Part shown: in pieces, positions 7,915-14,801 of the stretch
Numbering within the stretch: position 1 is the first letter of the stretch
How the letters are laid out: every line of letters starts with the position of its first letter
DNA from: JAPUIN01 sp041580375
Lineage (GTDB): Bacteria > Acidobacteriota > Polarisedimenticolia > Gp22-AA2
Assembly (NCBI GenBank): GCA_041580375.1
Contig: JBFGDZ010000046.1
Coordinates: forward strand, 1-20,553
Reading direction: 5' to 3'
DNA length: 20,553 nucleotides
Position numbers and translations under genes: made by a program
The notes under the pieces: generated by a model
Told to the model about the DNA's origin: nothing
Databases searched by the model: none
Seen by the model: the letters and a program-made list of their open reading frames with translations, nothing else

Positions 7915-8846
7915 CAGGGGGGGTCCGCGGGTGGCGCCGGCGCGAGACCCCGCACGATCGCGTCGGCGCCGCGCGCGAGCAGCCGGTCCGCCAGGGCCGC
8001 GCCGATCGTCTCCGGCTCCCCGGCCGGTCCTTCCGCCTGATCCTCCAGCAGACGGCCGGATGCGGGATCGCCGACCAGGCCGCGCAGAACGAGTCGCCCC
8101 GAGTCGATCACGCCGACGGCGCCGACGGGAGCCTGGCAGCCTCCGCCCAGGCGCCTGAGAAACGCCCGCTCGGCGAGCACGGCGCGTCCCGTGTCCTCGT
8201 GGTGGAGCGGGGCGAGGATCGCGCGCAGCTCCGTCTCCGTCTCGCGGGCCTCGATCGCCAGGGCGCCCTGCCCCACGGCTGGCAGCATCTCGTCGAACGA
8301 GAGCGGCGTGCCCCGCACCCGCGCGCCGATCCTCCGCACGCCCGCAAGCGCGAGAACGATGGCGTCGTAGTCGCCGCTCTCGAGCTTGCGCAGCCGCGTG
8401 TCGACGTTGCCCCGGAGGTCACGGATGACGAGGTCGGGACGGTGCGCGTGGATCTGGCAGGCGCGCCGGGGGCTCCCCGTTCCCAGGACGGCTCCGCGGC
8501 GAAGTCCGGCCAGGCCGGATCCCTGACGATCGATCAGGAGATCGCGCGGGTCCTCGCGTTCCGGGACGCAGGCGATGGTGAGCCCCGCGGGCTGGGCCGT
8601 CGGCAGGTCCTTGAGACTGTGAACGGCGAGATCGATGCTCCCGGCCAGGAGAGCCTCCTCGATCTCCTTGACGAAGACGCCCTTCCCGCCGATGGCGACG
8701 AGGGAGCGCTCGCGATCCCGGTCGCCCGAGGTGTGGATCACCTCGATCCGCGCCGGGTGGCCTCCGGAGCCCAGGCGGTCCTTGACCCAGTTGGCCTGCC
8801 ACAGCGCCAGGCGGCTGGCGCGGCTGCCGATGACGAGGCGCCTCAC
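7914..8846 (-). CDS. hemC: Porphobilinogen deaminase (hydroxymethylbilane synthase)
   Basis: This enzyme polymerises four porphobilinogens into hydroxymethylbilane. Visible motifs are LVIGSRASRLALWQANWV at the N-terminus, GGKGVFVKEIEEALL, DLAVHSLKDLPT, and RRLGGGCQAPVG. The last contains the cysteine that anchors the dipyrromethane cofactor (Cys237 with this start). I chose the GTG at 8846, giving 310 residues. GGAGG lies four bases upstream, the conserved core begins four residues later, and the hemA stop is ten bases away. An in-frame GTG at 8897 would add 17 unconserved residues and overlap hemA by 41 bases. It sits between hemA and cobA-hemD, so three consecutive steps are clustered. hemB is not in the window. 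Confidence 0.95.
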   Translation of the reverse strand: MRRLVIGSRASRLALWQANWVKDRLGSGGHPARIEVIHTSGDRDRERSLVAIGGKGVFVKEIEEALLAGSIDLAVHSLKDLPTAQPAGLTIACVPEREDPRDLLIDRQGSGLAGLRRGAVLGTGSPRRACQIHAHRPDLVIRDLRGNVDTRLRKLESGDYDAIVLALAGVRRIGARVRGTPLSFDEMLPAVGQGALAIEARETETELRAILAPLHHEDTGRAVLAERAFLRRLGGGCQAPVGAVGVIDSGRLVLRGLVGDPASGRLLEDQAEGPAGEPETIGAALADRLLARGADAIVRGLAPAPPADPP

Positions 8847-8856
8847 CGGCCCTCCG

Positions 8857-10263
8857 TCACGCTTCGCCGCTCCGGGGATCCGTGGAGCCGGCTTCACCGC
8901 GCTCCGCCCCGCGCGCGATCGGAGAGCCCTCCTCTCCGCCCGGTTCTCGCGCCACTCCGCCGCCCGACTCGGGCCGGGCGCCGTCTCCGGATCGGCCGTC
9001 CATCTCGGCCAGGCCGAAGATCCTCCGCACGAGATCGATTCGGCCGTCCTCGCCCGTCCGGGAGGCGGCCCGCTTCATGATCTGAATCGGTCGATGAAGG
9101 ATCTTGTTGATCAGCGATCCCGTCATCTCCTCGAGCATCCTCGCCTGCCTGTCGTCGAGGGGACCGATCCGGCTGCGGAAGCGCTCCATCTCGTGGCGGC
9201 CCAGCTGGTGCAGGTGCCGACGGAGCTCCACGATGAGAGGGCCCAGCTCCTGCATCTTCAGCCAGTTCAGGTATGTCTGCGTCTCCCGGGCGACGATGGC
9301 CTCCGCGCGCTCGGCCTCGTGACGGCGCTCCTGCAGGTTGCGGCGGGCGACGCTCTGCAGATCATCGATGTCGTAGATGTAGACGTTGTCCACCTCGTTG
9401 ACCCGCGGATCGATGTCGCGCGGGACCGCGATGTCCAGGAAGAAAAGGGGCCGTCCCCGTCGGGCGCGGCTGATCCGCTGCGCGTCGTCGCGCGACACGA
9501 GGGTCCGCGGTGCGGCCGTCGAGGCGAGAACGATGTCCGCCTGCGCCATCTCGTCGAACAGGCGGTCGAACGGAGCGGCCCGGCCCCCCAGCTCCTGCGA
9601 CAGCTCGACGGCGGGCTGGTAGGTCCGATTGACGACGACGAGCGATCGCACTCCCGATCGCGTCAGGTGCTGCGCGGCCAGCCGGGCCATTTTCCCCGCG
9701 CCGAGAATCAGGATGGAGGTGTCCCTGAGGTCGCCGAAAATGCGCCTCGCCAGACCCGCGGCGGCATGAGCGATCGAAACCGGATAGCGCGCGATGCCGG
9801 TCTCGGATCGCACCTTCTTGGCGACCGAGAAGGAACGCTGCATGAGGCTGTCGAGCACCGTCCCGAGAGCCCCCGCCTGCTGCGCGGCCGCGTAGGCCTC
9901 CTTCACCTGGCCGAGGATCTGCGCCTCTCCCAGGACCATCGAGTCGAGCGACGCGGCCACGCGGAAGACGTGACGGACGGCTTTATCGTCCCGGTGCAGG
10001 TAGCAGTGCCTCTCCAGCAGGTCGGGTTCCAGCCTTCTCTCCGCCGCCAGGAACGTCCGGAGCGACTCGCCGGCCCGATCGGCGCGGGCGTGCACGAGAA
10101 GCTCCGTGCGGTTGCAGGTCGACAGGATCAGCCCCTCCGCGACCGGCTCGAATCGAGCCAGCCGCCCGACCGCCCCCGTCAGCTCCGCGGCCGGAAAGGC
10201 CACACGCTCGCGCACGTCCACGGGCGCGCTGACGTGGTTCATGCCATACAGGAGGATCGGCAC
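8857..10263 (-). CDS. hemA: Glutamyl-tRNA reductase
   Basis: This is the first enzyme of C5-pathway tetrapyrrole synthesis and reduces glutamyl-tRNA to glutamate-1-semialdehyde with NADPH (468 residues). The catalytic domain (1-150) has MNHVSAPVDVRE and LILSTCNRTELLVHA with the catalytic Cys50, then VLGEAQILGQVKEAY. The nucleotide-binding domain follows (SILILGAGKMARLAA, VVNRTYQPAVELS, STAAPRTLV, FFLDIAVPRDIDP). The dimerisation helices run to about residue 410. The last 45-50 residues form a Gly/Glu/Arg-rich, low-complexity tail beyond the usual family end. The start is GTG at 10263, one base after the stop of the upstream membrane protein gene, and conserved sequence begins at once. Family identity is certain. 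Confidence 0.96.
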   Translation of the reverse strand: MPILLYGMNHVSAPVDVRERVAFPAAELTGAVGRLARFEPVAEGLILSTCNRTELLVHARADRAGESLRTFLAAERRLEPDLLERHCYLHRDDKAVRHVFRVAASLDSMVLGEAQILGQVKEAYAAAQQAGALGTVLDSLMQRSFSVAKKVRSETGIARYPVSIAHAAAGLARRIFGDLRDTSILILGAGKMARLAAQHLTRSGVRSLVVVNRTYQPAVELSQELGGRAAPFDRLFDEMAQADIVLASTAAPRTLVSRDDAQRISRARRGRPLFFLDIAVPRDIDPRVNEVDNVYIYDIDDLQSVARRNLQERRHEAERAEAIVARETQTYLNWLKMQELGPLIVELRRHLHQLGRHEMERFRSRIGPLDDRQARMLEEMTGSLINKILHRPIQIMKRAASRTGEDGRIDLVRRIFGLAEMDGRSGDGARPESGGGVAREPGGEEGSPIARGAERGEAGSTDPRSGEA

Positions 10264-10264
10264 G

Positions 10265-11062
10265 TCAGTACCAACCGATCATGCGCATGAAGAGCGCCGC
10301 GAATCCGACGATGGTGAGGATCGCCGCCTTGCTGCCGCGCCACCCCCATCCGAGGCGCGCCACGGCGACGACTCCGAGGATGAACCAGGCGAAGATCGCA
10401 AGGGTCTCCCTCTGCTCCCAGGTCCAGAACGTGCCGTTCACGCTGGCGCTGTACAGAGCCCCCGTCACGATGCCGATGGTGAGCAGCGGATACGCCCACA
10501 TCAGGAAGGCGCGTCCCACGCGATCGCAGCGCTCCAGGGACGGCAGGCGCAGAAAGAAGCGCGCCGGCCGCTTAGCCTTCAGGGCCCGGTCCACGAGGAT
10601 GTAGACCAGGCTGGCGGCGAATGTCACGAACAGGGCGGCGGCTCCGAGAACGGTCACGGTGACGTGGAAGCGCAGCAGGCTCGGCCGCAGCTGCGTGGCG
10701 ACCGGAATGACGTCCCGCGGCAGGAGTCCGGAGATGAACATCAGCACCAGGACGAGTGGCAGGATGATGACGTGCATCACCTCCAGCCGGTATCGCGCGT
10801 GCGCCGCCAGGTAGACGATGACGGCGGACCAGGCGAGCGCGGACAGGATCTCCGGCAGCGTCACGAGCGGGCAGCGACCCAGCTCCCGACCGAGCGCCAC
10901 GAGGGCGCCGGTGTGGGAGAGCACGCCCAGCCCGGCGAGCCAGGGCGTGACGCGCAGGCTCGAGCGTCCACCTTCGGGCAGGAACGCGGGCAGGAACGCA
11001 CTGAGGAAACCGGCGCAGTAAAAGAGGAGGGCGGCTCTCAACAGCAGCAGACTCGAGTCCAT
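10265..11062 (-). CDS. HemX/CcsA-like cytochrome c assembly membrane protein
   Basis: This polytopic inner-membrane protein has 265 residues and about eight hydrophobic helices. It belongs to the CcsA/CcmC/HemX family, whose members handle haem or act with HemA. The key mark is GTFWTWEQRETLAIFAWFIL near residues 205-225. It aligns with the tryptophan-rich haem-binding motif (W-x-W-D-P-x-E-T) of CcsA, here with Glu-Gln in place of Asp-Pro. LLRFHVTVTVLGAAALF earlier has the conserved histidine helix. I chose the ATG at 11062 because GAGG lies six bases upstream. An in-frame TTG at 11080 adds six residues but abuts the predicted -10 box. As first gene of the hem operon its position resembles Bacillus hemX, which controls HemA level. 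Whether it does that or cytochrome assembly cannot be decided here. Confidence 0.85.
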   Translation of the reverse strand: MDSSLLLLRAALLFYCAGFLSAFLPAFLPEGGRSSLRVTPWLAGLGVLSHTGALVALGRELGRCPLVTLPEILSALAWSAVIVYLAAHARYRLEVMHVIILPLVLVLMFISGLLPRDVIPVATQLRPSLLRFHVTVTVLGAAALFVTFAASLVYILVDRALKAKRPARFFLRLPSLERCDRVGRAFLMWAYPLLTIGIVTGALYSASVNGTFWTWEQRETLAIFAWFILGVVAVARLGWGWRGSKAAILTIVGFAALFMRMIGWY

Positions 11063-11080
11063 GAAAAGCCTCGGAAGCAA

Positions 11081-11091
11081 ATTTTAGCACA
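11081..11091 (-). promoter_or_regulatory. Predicted extended -10 promoter of the hem operon
   Basis: The minus strand reads TGTGCTAAAAT (11091-11081), an extended -10 with a near-consensus TAAAAT box. No convincing -35 is found 16-18 bases upstream, as expected for some extended -10 promoters. The start site would fall near 11074, only about twelve bases before the ATG at 11062, just enough to include the GAGG ribosome-binding site. Confidence 0.42.
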
Positions 11092-11181
11092 CACGCGCGC
11101 GTGGCGCTCGCACGGAACGCCCGGCCGCTCAACGACTTCACGCGCCGCCCTGATGGCCGCCGTGCGCCACGAGCGGGCGAC

Positions 11182-11211
11182 TTGATTCAGCGCTGTCATG
11201 GATGCTAGGAT
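11182..11211 (+). promoter_or_regulatory. Predicted promoter of the HAD phosphatase gene
   Basis: TTGATT (11182-11187), an 18-base spacer and TAGGAT (11206-11211), with TGC directly before the -10. The start site would be near 11218, leaving a short leader with AGGGAG seven bases before the TTG start codon at 11236. It is divergent from the hem promoter about 100 bases away. Confidence 0.45.
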
Positions 11212-11235
11212 GCGCTCGAGGTAGGGAGTCACCCG

Positions 11236-11889
11236 TTGATTCGCGGGATCATCTTCGATTTCGACGGCACCCTGATCGACTCCTACGAGGCCATCGCCGA
11301 GTGCCTCAATCACGTCCGGACCACCTTCCAGCTTCCCCCCATCGACCAGGAGAAGGTCAAGTCGATGGTGGGGCATGGTCTTGAATCGCTGATTGCGGAG
11401 GCGGTCGGCGGGGAGAGGGTCGAGGAAGGGGTCAGACTGTTCCGCGAGCGCTACGCCGGCGTTTGCGAGAAGCAGACGACCGTTCTGCCCCAGGTCAAGG
11501 ACACGCTCGACACGCTCGACCAGCGCGGTTACCAGATGGCGATCGCGAGCAACAAGCCCTCCTACTTCGCCCGGGACATCCTCCGGGCGCTCGAGATGGA
11601 TCACCTGTTCGCCGAGGTCGTGGGTCCCAACGACGTGGCCAGGCCGAAGCCCGATCCCGAGATGATCGAGATCATCATGATGCGGATCGGACTCGGTCCG
11701 GACGAGGTCGTCTACGTCGGTGACATGCTCCTCGACATCGAGGTGGCGCGGCGGGTCGGCGTGCCCGTCTACGCCATTCCGACCGGCTCGGCCACGAGGG
11801 AGACGCTGCTGGAGGGCCGGCCCGATCGCCTGCTGCACAAATTCTCGGATCTGCTGACCGTTTTGCCCGCGCTCTCCGGCTCCCGCTGA
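11236..11889 (+). CDS. HAD-superfamily phosphatase, phosphoglycolate-phosphatase-like
   Basis: This 217-residue cytoplasmic HAD hydrolase belongs to the Gph/PpaX group with a four-helix cap. Motif I is IIFDFDGTLIDS (nucleophile Asp8, general acid Asp10). Motif II is IASNKPS, and motif III is the lysine in ARPKPDPEM. Motif IV is VYVGDMLLDIEVARR, whose aspartates bind Mg2+. The cap occupies about residues 17-85. The likely substrate is a small phosphate ester such as 2-phosphoglycolate or pyrophosphate, but HAD substrate cannot be read from sequence. The start is a TTG at 11236, preceded by AGGGAG seven bases upstream. No upstream in-frame ATG exists and the hydrophobic strand starts three residues later. 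It stands alone, divergent from the hem operon and convergent with the pseudopilin gene. Confidence 0.9.
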   Translation: MIRGIIFDFDGTLIDSYEAIAECLNHVRTTFQLPPIDQEKVKSMVGHGLESLIAEAVGGERVEEGVRLFRERYAGVCEKQTTVLPQVKDTLDTLDQRGYQMAIASNKPSYFARDILRALEMDHLFAEVVGPNDVARPKPDPEMIEIIMMRIGLGPDEVVYVGDMLLDIEVARRVGVPVYAIPTGSATRETLLEGRPDRLLHKFSDLLTVLPALSGSR

Positions 11890-11896
11890 CGGGAGC
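11879..11896. terminator. Hairpin centred on the HAD gene stop codon, possible bidirectional terminator
   Basis: GCTCCCG (11879-11885), loop CTGA, then CGGGAGC (11890-11896): a perfect seven-base stem whose loop contains the TGA stop. It sits between two convergent genes that end 27 bases apart. No T-run follows in either direction, so it is weak as an intrinsic terminator. Confidence 0.35.
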
Positions 11897-11916
11897 GCGG
11901 CCGGCGCCCCGTCCTC

Positions 11917-12513
11917 TCACAGGGTCCATCGCCACGCGTGACGATCGAACCGCCAGACCCGGATCCGCCCCGTCGCGCCGTACACCACGATGGCCATCAC
12001 CGTGTCGCGCCCGTCGCTGACGAACAGCGTGCCCCCGGCCGCCGTGCCCGCCGGCGTGAACGTGATGATGTCCGATCGGCCGAACCGCACGGGATCGACC
12101 CCGGGCATGAGCACGCCGCGGCGCGGCGGGAGCGCGGGGATCGGGACATCGAGAAGCCCGAAGTCGATCCCCGGAAATCGCGATCGCAGATCGCGCGGCC
12201 CCCTGATCAGCGGATCGATTCCCGCCGCGATGTCGGACGCGCGCACGCCGTCGCCGTCGCCGTCGGCATGCATCGTGTACGAGATGGCGCCGGCGACGGT
12301 GACGAGCCGCATCGCCACGCGGCGCCTGGACGCGACGGCTTCCGATCGCAGGCCCCACAGATCCGAGGCCAGGGCCCGGGCGGCGGCGGCCACGCGATGG
12401 CGCGACAGCGTCGCCGTCACGACCGGCGTCCCGGTCAAGACGACGACGCCCGCCAGGGCGAGGGCGAGAGCGACCTCCGGGAGCGTGAAGCCGCCCCCGC
12501 CCGGCTTCCTCAC
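11917..12513 (-). CDS. GspH/FimT-type pseudopilin with class III signal peptide
   Basis: This 198-residue minor pseudopilin-like protein starts with a short basic leader ending in Gly8. The prepilin-peptidase site follows (G|FTLPE, Phe9 at +1 and Glu13 at +5), then a hydrophobic helix (VALALALAGVVVLTGTPVV). SRHRVAAAARALASDLWGLRSEAVASRR is the amphipathic helix typical of GspH/FimT, followed by a beta-rich C-terminal domain. The DGDGDGV stretch near residue 95 resembles a calcium-binding loop. It would be processed by PilD and act in a type IV pilus or type II secretion pseudopilus. The GTG start (12513) overlaps the comEA-like stop as GTGA. Longer readings upstream run through comEA in another frame and are not supported. 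No other pilin gene is adjacent. Confidence 0.85.
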   Translation of the reverse strand: MRKPGGGGFTLPEVALALALAGVVVLTGTPVVTATLSRHRVAAAARALASDLWGLRSEAVASRRRVAMRLVTVAGAISYTMHADGDGDGVRASDIAAGIDPLIRGPRDLRSRFPGIDFGLLDVPIPALPPRRGVLMPGVDPVRFGRSDIITFTPAGTAAGGTLFVSDGRDTVMAIVVYGATGRIRVWRFDRHAWRWTL

Positions 12514-12821
12514 TTCGATCCGACGGTCACGCGATTCCGGATCCTCTCCAGCGTCCGGTCCCCGATTCCCCGGACGTTCAGCAGATCCTCGATCCTCCTG
12601 AAGGGCCCGTTCTTCTCCCGGTACTCGATGAGCCGGCGCGCGTAGGCCTCGCCGATCCCCGGGAGCGTCATCAGCTCCTGAAGCCCCGCGGTGTTCACGT
12701 TCACCCGGGCCGGTTCCGCCTTCCCGGTCTTCTGGGCGGCGGCCGGCGCGGCGGCCGCGGCGATCGCCAGGACGCTCGCCAGAAGCAGTACGGCGGGGAT
12801 GCGCAGCATGGGACGTCTCAT
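12510..12821 (-). CDS. ComEA-like secreted helix-hairpin-helix protein
   Basis: This small exported protein has 103 residues. It has a basic start (MRRPMLRIPA), a hydrophobic alanine-rich signal segment to about residue 30, and a ComEA-type helix-hairpin-helix domain. The domain reads NVNTAGLQELMTLPGIGEAY, then RLIEYREKNGPFRRIEDLLNVRGIG. In ComEA proteins this fold binds double-stranded DNA during uptake, but many small homologues have no proven role in competence. The start is the ATG at 12821 because AGGAGG (12834-12829) lies seven bases upstream, an excellent ribosome-binding site. An in-frame GTG at 12857 lacks one. It is coupled to the pseudopilin gene by GTGA, which fits a DNA-uptake or pilus-linked role (inference). 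Confidence 0.87.
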   Translation of the reverse strand: MRRPMLRIPAVLLLASVLAIAAAAAPAAAQKTGKAEPARVNVNTAGLQELMTLPGIGEAYARRLIEYREKNGPFRRIEDLLNVRGIGDRTLERIRNRVTVGSK

Positions 12822-12828
12822 GGTCTGT

Positions 12829-12834
12829 CCTCCT
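12829..12834 (-). promoter_or_regulatory. Strong ribosome-binding site of the comEA-like gene
   Basis: AGGAGG on the minus strand, seven bases before the ATG at 12821. It decides that start over the upstream GTG at 12857. Confidence 0.7.
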
Positions 12835-12868
12835 CGAGATGTGGTGCGCGTTGACACAGCATGGAAAT

Positions 12869-12977
12869 CTTGGGGGAGGGGGGATCACCGGATCCCCTGC
12901 CCGCGTCGTGGATTGGGGTGGATCTTCTGACTGGAGAGCCGATCGGTTGTTGTGATCCACCCCGGACCTCCCCCAAG
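12869..12977. other. 109-base element of three perfect nested stems (candidate structured RNA or cruciform)
   Basis: An outer stem of 11 perfect pairs (CTTGGGGGAGG at 12869-12879 with CCTCCCCCAAG at 12967-12977) encloses two inner hairpins. The first is GGGGATC (12880-12886) with GATCCCC (12891-12897), closed by the four-base loop ACCG and stacked directly on the outer stem. The second is GGGGTGGATC (12915-12924) with GATCCACCCC (12954-12963), closing a 29-base loop. Linkers are 0, 17 and 3 bases. This is a three-way junction with 28 uninterrupted Watson-Crick pairs. Read on the minus strand it would lie in the 5' leader of the comEA-like gene, ending 48 bases before the ATG. No T-run follows, so it is not an ordinary terminator. 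I do not recognise it as a named RNA family. Confidence 0.6.
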
Positions 12978-13186
12978 CTCATCGATTCGACCTCACGGCG
13001 CCGGCGGCGCCGGTCGTGGCGTGGTGCAGTCCTCGTGCCAGAGGGGAGTTCGCGATGCGGGCGGAGGCCGCGCGAGGGGCGGGACGGCCCGCCGGTCACG
13101 GTTTTCCGAGGAAGGATTCGAGGCCGCGGCCCGGTTCGCGCGGCGAAGAGCGCCGGCGGTCGGGCGCACGCCGGCGGACGGGCGTG

Positions 13187-13210
13187 GTCCGGCGTCGTAC
13201 GGGGCCGGAC
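13187..13210 (-). terminator. GC hairpin downstream of serA, possible terminator
   Basis: GTCCGGC (13187-13193) pairs with GCCGGAC (13204-13210) around a ten-base loop, starting 13 bases after the serA stop codon on the minus strand. No U-run follows, so it could be a Rho-dependent or processing site rather than a classic terminator. Confidence 0.3.
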
Positions 13211-13223
13211 GGAGAAGCCGGGA

Positions 13224-14801
13224 TCAGAGGGTGACGCGCTCCACCCAGAGGACGCCGTCGATTCCCCCGATCGTCTCCAGCAGGTCATCGGCGACCGGGG
13301 AATCGAGGTTGAGGATGGCGATCGCTCGACCACCCGAACGATCGCGCCCGAGTGAGAGGTACGCGATGTTCACCCGCGCGTCGCCCAGAGCCGTTCCGAT
13401 GCGCCCCACCATGCCGGGCCGGTCGTCGTTGCTGACGATGAGCATCGGACCCCGCGGAATGGCGTCGAGGTGGTATTCGTCCAGTCGGACCAGCCGGGGG
13501 TCGCGCTTGCCGAACAGCGTCCCGGCGGCCGACTTGACGCCGTCGCGACCCTTGAGCGTCGCCGAGACGAGGGCGGCGAAGTCCTGCGGCTCGGCCGCGC
13601 GCGTCTCGTGCACGCGGATGCCGAGCTCCATCGCCAGCACCATGGCGTTGATCGGGTTGACCGGGTCGGACAGCTTGCTCTCGAGGTAGCCCTTGACGAA
13701 CGATGCTGTGAGTGGTCGCGTCGGATACTCCAGGACGGCGCCCGAGTACTCGATCGACATCTCCGACACGGCGCCGGAGTCGCGCGCCGCGAGCAGGCGG
13801 CCCAGCCTCTCGCACAGGTCCCGGTACGGGAGGATCGCCGGCAGGATCTTCGGGTCCACGCCCTCCACGTTGACGGCGTTCACGACGAGCCCGTCCTTGA
13901 GGTATCCGGCGACCTGCTCCGCGATGCGCTCCGCAACCTTCTCCTGCGCCTCGCGCGTCGAGGCGCCCAGGTGCGGCGTCAGGATGACGCCGTCCAGGCC
14001 CAGCAGCGGGGAGCCGGTGGGCGGCTCCGTCTCGAAGACATCCAGGGCCGCGCCGCCCACCCGTCCCGAGCCGAGCGCGTCGACGAGCGCCGCTTCGTCG
14101 ATCACCCCTCCGCGCGACACGTTGACGATCCGAACGCCTTCGCGGCAGCGCGCCAGCTGGGCCCGCCCGATCAGGTGCCGCGTCTTGTCCGTCAGCGGGA
14201 CGTGGAGCGTGATGAAATCCGCCCGCGAGTAGATCTCCCCGGCCGGCACGGGGGTGACGCCCAGCCGGAGCGCGACCTCCTCGGAAAGAACCGGGTCGTG
14301 GCCGATGATCTCCATGCCGAACGCGCGCGCCCGGGCCACCACCTCGCGCCCCACCTTGCCCAGACCGAAGATCCCGAGCGTCTTTCCGAACAGCTCGACC
14401 CCGAGGAACTTGCTCCGCTCCCACCGGCCGCCGCGCATCGATCGGTCCGCCTGCGGGATCCGCCGCGCCAGGGCCAGCAGCATCGACATCGTGTGCTCCG
14501 CCGCCGAGATGGTGTTCTCACCGGGGGCGTTCATCACGACGATCCCCCGCCGGGTCGCCGCGGCGACGTCGACGTTGTCGACCCCCGCGCCGGCCCGCGC
14601 GACGACCCGCAGCCGGGGCGCCGCGTTCATCACATCCTCGGTGATGCGCGTGTCGGATCGCACGATGATCCCCTCGACATCTCGGACCGCCTCGAGCAGT
14701 TCGGCCGCCCGGAGGCCCGGCCGCTCCAGCGCCTCGATCCCCGCCTCGCGCATCACCTCGGCGCAGCGGGGAGACAGCCGATCCGCGATGAGCACCTTCA
14801 C
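13224..14801 (-). CDS. serA: D-3-phosphoglycerate dehydrogenase, long form with ACT domain
   Basis: This enzyme oxidises 3-phosphoglycerate to 3-phosphohydroxypyruvate with NAD+, the first step of serine synthesis (525 residues, the usual length of the long type). The N-terminal substrate domain starts at VKVLIADRLSP. The NAD-binding fold has GIFGLGKVGREV (146-151), and the catalytic triad is expected at Arg230 (NVSRGG), Glu259 (FETEPP) and His277 (TPHLGAST). An intervening ASB domain (about 310-440) and an ACT domain (about 450-525, beginning PMLIVSNDDRPGMVGRIG) follow, so serine feedback is likely. The GTG start at 14801 has GGAGG seven bases upstream and overlaps the aminotransferase stop as GTGA. 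The open frame continues further upstream, but only as a shifted reading of the aminotransferase gene. Confidence 0.96.
   Translation of the reverse strand: MKVLIADRLSPRCAEVMREAGIEALERPGLRAAELLEAVRDVEGIIVRSDTRITEDVMNAAPRLRVVARAGAGVDNVDVAAATRRGIVVMNAPGENTISAAEHTMSMLLALARRIPQADRSMRGGRWERSKFLGVELFGKTLGIFGLGKVGREVVARARAFGMEIIGHDPVLSEEVALRLGVTPVPAGEIYSRADFITLHVPLTDKTRHLIGRAQLARCREGVRIVNVSRGGVIDEAALVDALGSGRVGGAALDVFETEPPTGSPLLGLDGVILTPHLGASTREAQEKVAERIAEQVAGYLKDGLVVNAVNVEGVDPKILPAILPYRDLCERLGRLLAARDSGAVSEMSIEYSGAVLEYPTRPLTASFVKGYLESKLSDPVNPINAMVLAMELGIRVHETRAAEPQDFAALVSATLKGRDGVKSAAGTLFGKRDPRLVRLDEYHLDAIPRGPMLIVSNDDRPGMVGRIGTALGDARVNIAYLSLGRDRSGGRAIAILNLDSPVADDLLETIGGIDGVLWVERVTL

Larger units (their letters stand above)
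12822..13223. other. Gene-free interval with several hairpins
   Basis: This 402-base stretch between serA and the comEA-like gene is the only long stretch without a gene in the window. Open frames that cross it on either strand continue as antisense or shifted readings of neighbours, have no family motif and lack ribosome-binding sites. It contains the three-stem element at 12869-12977, a short stem CGGCGCC/GGCGCCG at 12996-13012, a stem GGCGGG/CCCGCC just downstream of 13075, and a hairpin after serA at 13187-13210. No convincing promoter was found. TTGACA at 12851-12856 on the plus strand has no -10 at the right distance. Confidence 0.7.

Noticed and set aside
8635..10290. Plus-strand open frame of 551 codons opposite hemA and hemC
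   Set aside because: It lies antisense to two certain genes, has no recognisable domain, and its composition is that of a reverse-strand shadow.
11063..11080. TTG at 11080 as the start of the HemX/CcsA-like gene
   Set aside because: It abuts the predicted -10 box and lacks a ribosome-binding site. The ATG at 11062 has GAGG at six bases.
12851..12879. Plus-strand promoter starting with a perfect TTGACA at 12851
   Set aside because: At 16-18 bases downstream the sequence is GGGGAGG-like with no -10, and no gene follows on that strand.
12841..12970. Cluster of GATC sites as an origin or methylation-controlled region
   Set aside because: GATC is abundant throughout this GC-rich window, and the copies here are mostly the two arms of the same stems. 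No DnaA boxes or AT-rich tract are present.
12869..12977. tRNA, SRP RNA or intrinsic terminator as the identity of the structured element
   Set aside because: No tRNA T-loop or CCA-type acceptor, no SRP tetraloop region, and no T-run after the stem on either strand.
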